Shown here one piece after another: positions 11,704-18,667 of a DNA stretch of 64,000 nt. Each line of letters begins with the position of its first letter. Position 1 is the first letter of the stretch. This DNA is from DSWT01 sp035415725. GTDB taxonomy: Bacteria > Chloroflexota > Anaerolineae > B4-G1 > SLSP01. The stretch spans positions 41,043 to 105,042 of the forward strand of contig DAOOGN010000003.1 of the NCBI GenBank assembly GCA_035415725.1, in the 5' to 3' direction. Made by a program: the position numbers and the translations under genes. The notes under the pieces are model-generated. The model had not been told where the DNA came from, did not search any database, and saw nothing but the letters and a program-made list of their open reading frames with translations.

Positions 11704-12178
11704 CCGTCAAGAACGAAACCACCAACAAAATCGCCACGCCCACCACAATGGCAGAGTCCGCGAGATTAAAAACAGGCCACTCCTGCAACGGCCAGAAGTT
11801 TACATCCAGAAAATCAACGACGTAACCGCGCGTGAGGCGATCCACGAGGTTGCCCAATGCCCCGCCGGCGACCAGGCCAAGCGCAGCATTGACCCAGGAA
11901 TTCGTCCCGGCGATCAGGCGGTGAAAAATCATGATCCCCACAATCACCCCAGCGGATAGGATTGTAAAGACGTCGCCGAATTTCGGAAAAAGGCCAAACG
12001 CCACGCCGGTATTCTGCACCAACGTGAACGATAAAATCGGCGCCAGGGAAGGGATGAAATTCATCGGAGTATAGGCAGGTATATTCAGCACTACCCACAG
12101 TTTGGATAGCTGATCAAGTCCAACAACAAGCACCACGCCACCGAAAAACAGAAGGTGGCTGCGGATAGCAGGTTTCAT
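11669..12178 (-). CDS. lspA: Lipoprotein signal peptidase (signal peptidase II)
   Basis: A 169-residue inner-membrane aspartyl protease that removes signal peptides from diacylglyceryl-modified prolipoproteins. Four hydrophobic segments are present, with the family motif VQNTGVAFGLF (about 54-64). The two catalytic aspartates are Asp113 (GNLVDRL) and Asp141 (FNLADSA). The ATG at 12178 overlaps the TGA of the upstream zinc-finger gene (ATGA), indicating translational coupling; a longer frame to 12268 only overlaps that gene. Several lipobox proteins elsewhere in this window are likely substrates. Confidence 0.97.
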   Translation of the reverse strand: MKPAIRSHLLFFGGVVLVVGLDQLSKLWVVLNIPAYTPMNFIPSLAPILSFTLVQNTGVAFGLFPKFGDVFTILSAGVIVGIMIFHRLIAGTNSWVNAALGLVAGGALGNLVDRLTRGYVVDFLDVNFWPLQEWPVFNLADSAIVVGVAILLVVSFLTDEKSAAPDAGM

Positions 12179-12522
12179 CGCGTCCCTTCGAGGCGGGACT
12201 GGCACTGCATGCAGAACTGTGCCGAGGGCAATGCTTCCAAGCGGGCAAGCTCGATAATGGCACCGCACGTCTCACAAATTCCGTAGGTCCCATCCTCAAA
12301 TTTGCGCAAAGCGCGCTCAACGCTCTCCAGAGAACGCTTCAACTGACGGGCCAAAGAGACATCACGGGCCTGCTCGAAGACCTCGGTTCCCACATCCGCC
12401 ATGTGATTGCTGTAGCCCACCCCGTCCTCGCGGACCGCATGGGTCATAGCGTCCAACTGCGATGTGAGATGCTGTTGTTGTTTCAAAAGTTCCTGATGTA
12501 ATTCGTTATAATTGGCCGGCAT
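12175..12522 (-). CDS. TraR/DksA-family zinc-finger protein
   Basis: A 115-residue protein with an N-terminal helical coiled coil (1-75) and a C-terminal C4 zinc finger: Cys83, Cys86, Cys104 and Cys107 (CETC ... CMQC). The family includes DksA and TraR, which enter the RNA polymerase secondary channel; shorter members like this one are often of unknown target. The ATG at 12522 has GGAG 8 bases upstream. It is the first gene of a probable operon with lspA (ATGA overlap) and the RluA-like gene. Confidence 0.92.
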   Translation of the reverse strand: MPANYNELHQELLKQQQHLTSQLDAMTHAVREDGVGYSNHMADVGTEVFEQARDVSLARQLKRSLESVERALRKFEDGTYGICETCGAIIELARLEALPSAQFCMQCQSRLEGTR

Positions 12523-12678
12523 CGTTCATCTCCAACACTGACTCGTGCGTGCATTTTACCCGTCTTTCAGGAAAAGACAAGACGCTCTCACCAATATGGA
12601 AAAGGAAAGTTGACGAGATGACGTTATGAGGGTACACTCGTGCCGATACCATAGGTTATAACTGTAAGAGGTGTTCCA

Positions 12679-13194
12679 TTGAACAGAAAATGGTTCTTCA
12701 GGATCGCCCTTGTCACCGCTTTGTTAACCATCAGCAGTGGATTCTGGTCGGTGGCTCCAGGGCGCACGGCAAGCCCGGCTCAGCAGACATCTGATCTGCC
12801 GATTTACTTCTTCTGGGGAGATGGCTGCCCGCATTGTGCGCAGGAGAAGCCATTTTTGCAAGAGCTGGTACGCCACCATCAACGTGTCACTTTGCTGGAC
12901 TATGAGGTGTGGTATGTTCCAGAAAACATGAAACTGATGAAGCAGATGGCAACGGCCCTGGGCTTCAAGCCAAGTGGTGTGCCGGTGACCATTATCGGCG
13001 ACCGTTACTGGGTGGGATACACGACCCAGATTGGGGCCGAAATTGAGGCGCAGGTCAACGAGTGCCTGGACAAGGGTTGCCCGGATAGGGGGGTAGGCAT
13101 CATCCCCGGTCGGAAAGCGCCGGAGAATGAGAGAACGTCCGGCGCAGGGGTCGGCACACCGGCCTCAAGTACCATTACTTTGCCCTTGAGATGA
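12679..13194 (+). CDS. Secreted thioredoxin-like protein with CPHC motif
   Basis: A 171-residue protein with an N-terminal signal sequence (1-31, possibly retained as an anchor) and a thioredoxin-like domain whose redox motif is CPHC (50-53), as in DsbA. The cis-Pro region appears as SGVPVTIIGD (about 99-108). It is expected to act outside the membrane in thiol-disulfide exchange. The C-terminus TITLPLR stops abruptly; in related proteins, as I recall them, similar text leads into a CcdA/DsbD-like membrane region, so this may be a truncated member. The stop overlaps the start of the next small gene (ATGA). Confidence 0.85.
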   Translation: MNRKWFFRIALVTALLTISSGFWSVAPGRTASPAQQTSDLPIYFFWGDGCPHCAQEKPFLQELVRHHQRVTLLDYEVWYVPENMKLMKQMATALGFKPSGVPVTIIGDRYWVGYTTQIGAEIEAQVNECLDKGCPDRGVGIIPGRKAPENERTSGAGVGTPASSTITLPLR

Positions 13195-13373
13195 TCATCC
13201 AACCCTCCCTGATGAACACATTGAGCAGTTCACTGCTCATCTTTGGAGTGGCGTTTGTGGCAGCGATGGCCGTTTTGCTGGTGCACCGCAAAATCTTGCC
13301 GCATTACGGGGTCTACATTGGCTCGGAAGCCAACCTCAAACGCGGGCAAGGCAAAAAACGGCGCCGGCGATGA
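13191..13373 (+). CDS. Small single-span membrane protein
   Basis: A 60-residue protein with one hydrophobic segment (about 13-30, LLIFGVAFVAAMAVLL) and a strongly basic tail ending KKRRRR. The ATG overlaps the stop of the thioredoxin-like gene (ATGA), implying translational coupling. An internal ATG at residue 8 is possible. I do not recognise the family. It could be a partner of the thioredoxin-like protein or a leftover of a longer membrane domain. Confidence 0.5.
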   Translation: MIIQPSLMNTLSSSLLIFGVAFVAAMAVLLVHRKILPHYGVYIGSEANLKRGQGKKRRRR

Positions 13374-13385
13374 CCATGCCCCACG

Positions 13386-13562
13386 ATGACGTTGAGCGTA
13401 TGTCTGCCGGGCGTCCGCGGCAAGATCATCGGCGTCTACCCGACCCTGGATGACCGTTCTATGGTGGGGCGAATTGAGCCACTCGGGAGTGTTTTGATGG
13501 CGAACCGGCAGCGTCCAAAATCCGCCTGGTCAAGGTACTCCACGACGCCACAACACTCATAG
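13386..13562 (+). pseudogene. Short ORF, possible gene remnant
   Basis: A 58-codon frame contains GKIIGVYPTLDDRSMVGRIE, which vaguely resembles the beta-barrel region of RND/HlyD adaptor proteins. There is no ribosome site and no flanking domain, so this is either a decayed fragment or noise. It sits between the small membrane protein and the end of the LacI-type gene. Confidence 0.2.
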
Positions 13563-13566
13563 ATAT

Positions 13567-14571
13567 TCAAGGCGCACTGGCGCGAACAATGAGTTCCGGC
13601 TTCATGACGACCTTTTGACAGGCATCGGTACAGCCGCTGATACGTTCCAGGAGCATAGCCATCGCCTGTGCCCCCATTTCATAGCGGCTGACCCGGCAGG
13701 TTGTCAAAGCCGGGGTGACGAGGGCAGCCAGCGGAATATCATCGAAGCCGGCGATGGCAAGATCGACGGGAACGATACGGTGCAACTCATAGGCGGACTG
13801 CAAGGCGCCGATAGCCACCAGATCATTATAGCAAAAGAGCGCTGTGATCTCCGGGTGACTCTTGAGAAGGGCGTCGGTTGCCTCATGTCCACCCTCTACC
13901 GTCGGGGCACACGGACGTAGCCAGTCAGGGTCGTGCGGAATGCCGGCCGCCGCCAGGGCAGCGAAGTAACCCTCAACACGTTTTCTCCCACTGCGAGAAG
14001 TCGGCGGTCCTGTCAGGAAACCAATAGCCTGGTGGCCGGTATTAAGTAAATGCTCTGTAATGGTTTGCCCGCCCATCTTATCCTCGATTAACACCACACC
14101 GAAATCATGGCTCCTTAACTGCCGATTGATGAGGACCACGCTGGAGTGGCGTGCCAATGAGGTTCGCAATGTGGCCTCGTCAAGCCGCGAGCTGCACAGA
14201 ACAACGCCGTCCACGCGTTTGTCTTCCAATGAACGTAGTACAGCAACTTCGCGCTGCGGGTCTTCGTCAGTGTTGCACAAAAAAACGTTATAGCCTTTGG
14301 CGTAAGCCTCGTGTTCGGCGCCGCGCGCCACTTCAGAGAAAAAGGGGTTGGCGACATCGGGGACTACCAACCCCAACGTACCGGTGTGCTGGGTAGCGAG
14401 TCCACGGGCGATGCTGCTGGGACGGTATCCCATTTCCTCGGCGATCTGCAACACTTGGGTCCGTGTTTCAGGACTGATTTCACCGCGCTGGTTGATAGCA
14501 CGGGAGACAGTTTGACGCGACACGCCGGCGGCTTCGGCCACATCCTGGATAGTGACTCTTTTGCGATTCAC
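13567..14571 (-). CDS. LacI-family transcriptional regulator
   Basis: A 334-residue repressor/activator with an N-terminal helix-turn-helix (VTIQDVAEAAGVSRQTVSRAI, about 5-25), a hinge helix (RPSSIARGLA) and a periplasmic-binding-protein-like effector domain (about 60-330). The start is GTG at 14571, preceded by AGGTGAAGC. It is divergent from the sugar-acid operon beginning at 14960. A perfect LacI-type palindrome at 14610-14621 lies between them, so it probably controls that operon and itself. The effector is likely a sugar or sugar acid, inferred from the neighbours. Confidence 0.95.
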   Translation of the reverse strand: MNRKRVTIQDVAEAAGVSRQTVSRAINQRGEISPETRTQVLQIAEEMGYRPSSIARGLATQHTGTLGLVVPDVANPFFSEVARGAEHEAYAKGYNVFLCNTDEDPQREVAVLRSLEDKRVDGVVLCSSRLDEATLRTSLARHSSVVLINRQLRSHDFGVVLIEDKMGGQTITEHLLNTGHQAIGFLTGPPTSRSGRKRVEGYFAALAAAGIPHDPDWLRPCAPTVEGGHEATDALLKSHPEITALFCYNDLVAIGALQSAYELHRIVPVDLAIAGFDDIPLAALVTPALTTCRVSRYEMGAQAMAMLLERISGCTDACQKVVMKPELIVRASAP

Positions 14572-14621
14572 GCTTCACCTGCTATAATAGAGATACCGTG
14601 AGCGGTAACGTGAGCGCTCAC
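14561..14621 (+). promoter_or_regulatory. Putative promoter with LacI-type operator
   Basis: TTGCGA (14561-14566) and TATAAT (14583-14588), with a 16-base spacer, read toward the sugar-acid operon. About 21 bases after the -10 box lies the perfect palindrome GTGAGCGCTCAC (14610-14621), preceded by a half-site GTGAGCG (14599-14605). The layout suits repression by the adjacent LacI-family protein. ATTATA on the minus strand at the same place could serve the regulator gene. Confidence 0.65.
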
Positions 14622-14651
14622 AACCATAGTAACACGGTTTTGTCATGGGGT

Positions 14652-14675
14652 CAAGCGCAGCTATAGCTGCGCTTG
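14652..14675. repeat. Perfect 24-bp palindrome
   Basis: Arms CAAGCGCAGCTA / TAGCTGCGCTTG have no loop. It lies in the presumed leader of the sugar-acid operon, between the operator and a short ORF. It could be an extra regulator site or a cruciform; no U-run follows, so it is not an obvious terminator. Confidence 0.6.
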
Positions 14676-14691
14676 GCAAAGGAGTTTCACA

Positions 14692-14835
14692 ATGGGGATT
14701 GATACGTCGGCTATAGGCGACAACCCTCTTATCCCCCCTCCCCTTTTCCCCCGCAAGCGGGGGAAAAGGGGAGGGGAGCAGGGGGAACGGGGCTTAGCGA
14801 GATTAGCGGTTTATCTTCAAGGGAATTCATCATGA
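14692..14835 (+). other. Short leader ORF with strong ribosome site, interrupted by a hairpin element
   Basis: A 47-codon frame starts at ATG 14692 with AAAGGAG 7 bases upstream. After the first 14 codons it reads through the GC-rich hairpin at 14735-14776, so its product would be low-complexity. It may be the head of a gene interrupted by the hairpin element, or a leader peptide. The rest of the gap from 14572 to 14959 holds only the promoter, palindrome, hairpin and repeat listed separately. Confidence 0.3.
14735..14776. repeat. GC-rich MITE-like perfect hairpin
   Basis: A 20-bp perfect stem with a 2-base loop is made of C/T-rich and G/A-rich arms (CCCCTCCCCTTTTCC ...). Similar hairpins are at 45368-45401 and, less perfectly, around 39401-39433, 51635-51675 and 57982-58020, pointing to a small dispersed palindromic element family. 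Confidence 0.7.
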
Positions 14836-14842
14836 AGAGGGC

Positions 14843-14954
14843 AGTTCACCAGCGGTGGAATGAAAACTTTTCACCACGAAGGACACACAAAACACAAAGA
14901 AGGTGTGTTTTTCTCTGTGAACTCTGGGTGCTCTGGGGCTATTTTAAGAGGAGG
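14843..14954 (+). repeat. Dispersed leader repeat, family 1, copy A
   Basis: About 112 bases beginning AGTTCACCAGCGGTGGAATG and ending CTGGGGCTATTTTAAGAGGA plus GG. Its last bases are the Shine-Dalgarno of the HAD gene at 14960. Related copies occur at 27347-27403, 31381-31482, 31498-31612 and, inverted, 42650-42770. Confidence 0.75.
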
Positions 14955-14959
14955 TCATA

Positions 14960-15859
14960 ATGGTCACTGTTATTGAAGCGGCTCGTCCGCTGGTGGAAAT
15001 GCAGCCGCAACACGATTTTTTCATCGGTATTGATTCGGACGGTTGCGCGTTCGACACCATGGAGATCAAACACAAGGAATGTTTCACGCCCAATATCATC
15101 AAACATTGGGATTTACAGGGCGTCTCCAAATACGCTCGGGAAGCTGCCGAGTTCGTCAACCTTTATTCGATCTGGCGCGGCGTGAATCGCTGGCCGGCCT
15201 TAATCAAAGTCTTCGATTTATTGCGCGTGCGCCCCGAAGTGCTCAAACGTCACGTAGCAATTCCTGAAGCTCCTTACGTGCGTGCTTTTATGAACGACAA
15301 GACCTTCCCGCAAAGCAACGACGGTTTGAAGGCCTACAAGACACGCTATCCCGACCCGGAACTCGACAAGGCGCTGGCGTGGAGTCTGGCCGTGAATGCG
15401 GCCGTCGCCGACATGGTTCACGGCATCCCCCCGTTCCCCTTAGTGCGCGAGAGCCTGCAATGCCTGTTCGACAAGGCGGATATGCTGGTCGTCTCCCAAA
15501 CCCCCACCGAGGCGCTGTGCCGCGAATGGGCCGAGCACAACATCGACCGGTACGTCCGGGCTATCGCCGGGCAGGAGATGGGCACCAAGAGCCAGCACCT
15601 GGGCTTTGCTGCCGGCGGCAAGTATGCGTCCAACCACATTCTGATGATCGGCGACGCTCTAGGCGATCTCCAGGCTGCCCGTGACAACCACGCGCTCTTC
15701 TTCCCCATCAACCCCGGTCACGAGGACGAAAGCTGGCAACGATTCTATGAAGAAGGCATGCACAAGTTCCTCAACGCAACGTTCACCGGGGATTACGAAG
15801 CCGGCCTGATCGCCGAATTCGAGAAGTTTATGCCTGAAATCCCACCGTGGGAGAAGTAG
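14960..15859 (+). CDS. HAD-superfamily hydrolase
   Basis: A 299-residue cytoplasmic phosphatase-like enzyme. HAD motif I is FFIGIDSDGCAFDT with nucleophile Asp25 and acid/base Asp27. Motif II (VVSQTPTE) and motif IV (LMIGDALGDLQAA) are present. A helical cap of about 130 residues lies between motifs I and II. First gene of a four-enzyme operon with a LarA-like epimerase, so a sugar-phosphate or sugar-acid phosphate is a plausible substrate, though this is inference. The ATG has GAGGAGG 7 bases upstream, provided by the family 1 repeat. Confidence 0.88.
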   Translation: MVTVIEAARPLVEMQPQHDFFIGIDSDGCAFDTMEIKHKECFTPNIIKHWDLQGVSKYAREAAEFVNLYSIWRGVNRWPALIKVFDLLRVRPEVLKRHVAIPEAPYVRAFMNDKTFPQSNDGLKAYKTRYPDPELDKALAWSLAVNAAVADMVHGIPPFPLVRESLQCLFDKADMLVVSQTPTEALCREWAEHNIDRYVRAIAGQEMGTKSQHLGFAAGGKYASNHILMIGDALGDLQAARDNHALFFPINPGHEDESWQRFYEEGMHKFLNATFTGDYEAGLIAEFEKFMPEIPPWEK

Positions 15860-15871
15860 TATGGCTGGGAC

Positions 15872-15891
15872 CGGGGATCTGGCGATCCCCG
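15872..15891. repeat. Small GATC-TGGC-GATC hairpin, copy 2
   Basis: Arms CGGGGATC / GATCCCCG with loop TGGC, in the 54-base gap between the HAD gene and the LarA-like gene. The core is identical to the hairpin at 5635-5652. Confidence 0.6.
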
Positions 15892-15913
15892 TGGAGCATT
15901 AGGGGAGGCATCT

Positions 15914-17182
15914 ATGATTGGAAATGGTTTCACCGACCGCACCATGACCGAGACGGAAGTCCGCGAGATCGTGGCGCAGGCATTGGCCGCGCACGATATG
16001 ACCGGCAAGCGCGTGTTGTTCATCACCCCGGACTCCACCCGTTCCGGGCCGCTGGACATGATGTTCCGCGTGTTCTACGACGCGCTCGGCGACAAGGTCG
16101 CCGCACTGGATTACCTCATCGCGCTCGGCACGCACATGGCGATGGATGAAGCGGCCCTGCTCAAGCTCTTCGGCCTCACGGCTACGGAAAAGACGACGAA
16201 GTACGCCCAAGTGCGCCTTTTCAATCACGAATGGGAGAAGCCGGAGACCTTCAAGCAAATCGGCATGATTTCGGCAGATGAGATTGAAGCCATCACGGGC
16301 GGCCTGATGCGGATGGACGTGCCTGTCACCATCAACAAAAAGCTGTGGGAGTACGATCAGGTCATCATCTGCGGACCGACGTTTCCTCACGAGGTCGTGG
16401 GCTTCTCCGGCGGCAACAAGTACTTCTTCCCCGGCGTCGCCGGGCCGGAGGTCATCAACTTCTCGCACTGGCTGGGCGCCGTCATCACCAGTCGAAAGGT
16501 CATCGGCACGAAAGTTACGCCAGTGCGCACCGTCATCGACAAAGCGGCCTCTTTTATTGACGTACCGAAACTTTGCTTTAGCATGGTAGTAAAGGGTCAT
16601 CACGATCTGGTGGGATTGTACTGTGGCACGCCGGAAGACGCTTACAGCGCGGCGGCGGATCTGTCGGCGCAACATCACATCCTCTACGTGGAGAAGCCGT
16701 TCAGACGTGTGCTGTCGGTGATGCCGGACCTTTACGACGACATCTGGACGGCCGCCAAGGGAATGTACAAGCTGGAGCCGGCCATCGTCGACGGCGGCGA
16801 GGTCATCATCTACGCGCCGCACATCGACGAAATCTCATACACCCACGGCAAAATCCTGGACGAAGTCGGCTATCACTGCCGCGACTACTTCCTCAAGCAG
16901 TGGGACAAGTTCAAGGATTATCCGTGGGGCGTGCTGGCGCACTCCACGCACCTCAAGGGCGCGGGAACGTATGATGCGGAGAAGGGGATTGAGACGCCGC
17001 GTATCCAAGTGACGTTGGCGACGGGTGTGCCACAAGAACGCTGTGAAAAGGTCAACCTGGGGTATCTTGATCCGGCCAGCATCAATCTGGACGAGTGGAA
17101 AGGGCGTGAGGATGAAGGTATCCTGCTTGTACCCAGAGCGGGGGAGATGCTGTATCGGCTGGCAAGTGAGGTAGTATCATAA
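15914..17182 (+). CDS. LarA-family (DUF2088) nickel-pincer-type racemase/epimerase
   Basis: A 422-residue member of the lactate racemase family, whose known members epimerise 2-hydroxyacids (lactate, malate, gluconate) using a Ni-pincer nucleotide bound to a lysine. Conserved elements are present: ITPDSTRS with Asp40, Thr42 and Arg43; GTHMAMDE with His74; and PHEVVGFSGGNKYFFPG with His159 and Lys169, the presumed cofactor-binding lysine, at the same 10-residue spacing as in LarA. Its neighbours (HAD, sugar dehydrogenase, 6-phosphogluconate dehydrogenase, LacI regulator) suggest a sugar-acid substrate rather than lactate. Cofactor synthesis genes larB/C/E are not in this window. The ribosome site AGGGGAGG is 7 bases before the ATG. 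Confidence 0.9.
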   Translation: MIGNGFTDRTMTETEVREIVAQALAAHDMTGKRVLFITPDSTRSGPLDMMFRVFYDALGDKVAALDYLIALGTHMAMDEAALLKLFGLTATEKTTKYAQVRLFNHEWEKPETFKQIGMISADEIEAITGGLMRMDVPVTINKKLWEYDQVIICGPTFPHEVVGFSGGNKYFFPGVAGPEVINFSHWLGAVITSRKVIGTKVTPVRTVIDKAASFIDVPKLCFSMVVKGHHDLVGLYCGTPEDAYSAAADLSAQHHILYVEKPFRRVLSVMPDLYDDIWTAAKGMYKLEPAIVDGGEVIIYAPHIDEISYTHGKILDEVGYHCRDYFLKQWDKFKDYPWGVLAHSTHLKGAGTYDAEKGIETPRIQVTLATGVPQERCEKVNLGYLDPASINLDEWKGREDEGILLVPRAGEMLYRLASEVVS

Positions 17183-17211
17183 TCGTCGCCTGATTATTGG
17201 AGGTCTACAAT

Positions 17212-17331
17212 ATGGAAAAGTCGGCGACTTTTCCTCCTGAAGTGGAACAAGTTTACACGCGGTTGCAAAATCATATTCAGAAGGCCGAATCGCTAGAGGC
17301 CGAACACAGAATTCTGCGCAGTAGCGCGTGA
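17212..17331 (+). CDS. 39-codon small ORF between the LarA-like and dehydrogenase genes
   Basis: This small frame has a very good ribosome site (TTGGAGG, 8 bases before ATG 17212). It encodes MEKSATFPPEVEQVYTRLQN and a further 19 residues ending in an acidic/basic helix (AESLEAEHRILRSSA). No hydrophobic segment. I do not recognise it. It may be a genuine microprotein of the operon or the surviving head of a deleted gene. Confidence 0.45.
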   Translation: MEKSATFPPEVEQVYTRLQNHIQKAESLEAEHRILRSSA

Positions 17332-17403
17332 GTCTGTACCTGCTCAGTTCAGTGTGCGGATCCGTCCGCGTATCGTTTAGCTCACATATCACAGGAGAAA
17401 ATC

Positions 17404-18558
17404 ATGGACAAAGTACGACTTGCCGTTATCGGCATTGGGAATATCGGCAATTTACACCTGGGCAACATCGAAAATCAGCCCAAGGTACAACTCACCGCCG
17501 TCTGCGATATTGTGCCGGAAAAGGCCGACGCGGCGGCGGCCAAGTATGGCGTCAAGGCCTACTACGACTCGGACGCGCTGCTGGCCGACAAGGTCTGCGA
17601 CGCGGTCATCATCGGCACGCCGCACTACTTCCACACGACGATTGGCATCACCGCGCTGGATTCAGGACATCACGTCCTCGTCGAAAAGCCTATCTCCGTC
17701 CACAAGGCGGACTGCGAGCGGCTGATCGCGGCGCACGAGCGCAATCCCCAACAGGTCTTCGCCGCGATGTTCAACCAGCGTACCGACCCGTTCTACCAGA
17801 AAATCCGGGAGATGGTGCAGTCCGGCGAACTGGGCAAGCTGGTGCGCGTCAACTGGATTATCACCAACTGGTTCCGCACGCAGTTCTACTATGATTCCGG
17901 CGGCTGGCGGGCGACCTGGGGCGGCGAGGGTGGCGGCGTGCTGCTCAACCAGTGCCCGCACAACCTCGACCTGCTGCAATGGATCACCGGCATGCCGTGC
18001 AAGATTCGCGCTTTCTGCGCCATCGGCAAGCGCCACAAGATCGAGGTGGAGGACGAGGTCACGGCTTTCCTGGAATATCCTGACGGCTGCACCGGCCTCT
18101 TCGTCACCTCCACCGGCGAAGCGCCCGGCACGAATCGCCTGGAAATCGCGGCAGATAACGGCAAGCTGGTCTACGAGGGCAACCAGATCACGTTCACGCG
18201 CAACCTGGTGCCGGCGGAAGAGTTCTTGCGCACATCCCGGGAATCCTTCGCCCACCCACCCTACGAAGTGGAAACCTTCACCTTCGATCATCACGGCGGT
18301 CAGCATGCCGCCATTCTGGAGAATTTCGCCGACGCCATCCTCACCGGCGCGCCGCTCATCGCTCCTGCCGCAGAAGGCATTCATTCCGTCGAACTGGCTA
18401 ACAGCATGCTGTTCTCATCGTTCCTCGATCAAACAGTAACCCTACCGTTGGACGGCGCGGCCTATGAGGCTAAACTGCAAGAACTGATTGCCACCTCGAC
18501 TTTCAAGAAAGAAGTGCAAGAAAGCGTGGTGAGCGATATGGGGAAGTCATTCAATTAG
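17404..18558 (+). CDS. Gfo/Idh/MocA-family oxidoreductase
   Basis: A 384-residue NAD(P)-dependent sugar dehydrogenase. It has an N-terminal Rossmann fold with GIGNIGNLH (about 10-18), the family VEKP motif (Lys95), and a C-terminal alpha/beta domain with NQCPHNLDLL (about 190-199) lining the substrate site. The family oxidises or epimerises sugars and cyclitols. Position after the LarA-like epimerase and before gnd supports a role in sugar or sugar-acid catabolism. ATG 17404 follows ACAGGAG with 6 bases of spacing. Confidence 0.93.
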   Translation: MDKVRLAVIGIGNIGNLHLGNIENQPKVQLTAVCDIVPEKADAAAAKYGVKAYYDSDALLADKVCDAVIIGTPHYFHTTIGITALDSGHHVLVEKPISVHKADCERLIAAHERNPQQVFAAMFNQRTDPFYQKIREMVQSGELGKLVRVNWIITNWFRTQFYYDSGGWRATWGGEGGGVLLNQCPHNLDLLQWITGMPCKIRAFCAIGKRHKIEVEDEVTAFLEYPDGCTGLFVTSTGEAPGTNRLEIAADNGKLVYEGNQITFTRNLVPAEEFLRTSRESFAHPPYEVETFTFDHHGGQHAAILENFADAILTGAPLIAPAAEGIHSVELANSMLFSSFLDQTVTLPLDGAAYEAKLQELIATSTFKKEVQESVVSDMGKSFN

Positions 18559-18667
18559 CGCATCATGAAAATTCTAACTGCGAATCACGCGAATCCGCGC
18601 TAATTTTTTCGAGAAAGATTCGCGTAGATGAGCGAGATTAACGGTTTATTTTTCCAGGAGGTTAAGT
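18559..18667 (+). other. Gap with short repeated sequence before gnd
   Basis: Contains GCGAATCACGCGAATCCGCG and, inverted, GATTCGCGTAGATGAGCGAG, then the gnd ribosome site. AGCGAGATTAACGGTTTAT resembles AGCGAGATTAGCGGTTTAT at 14798-14816, so it belongs to another dispersed leader sequence. Confidence 0.45.
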
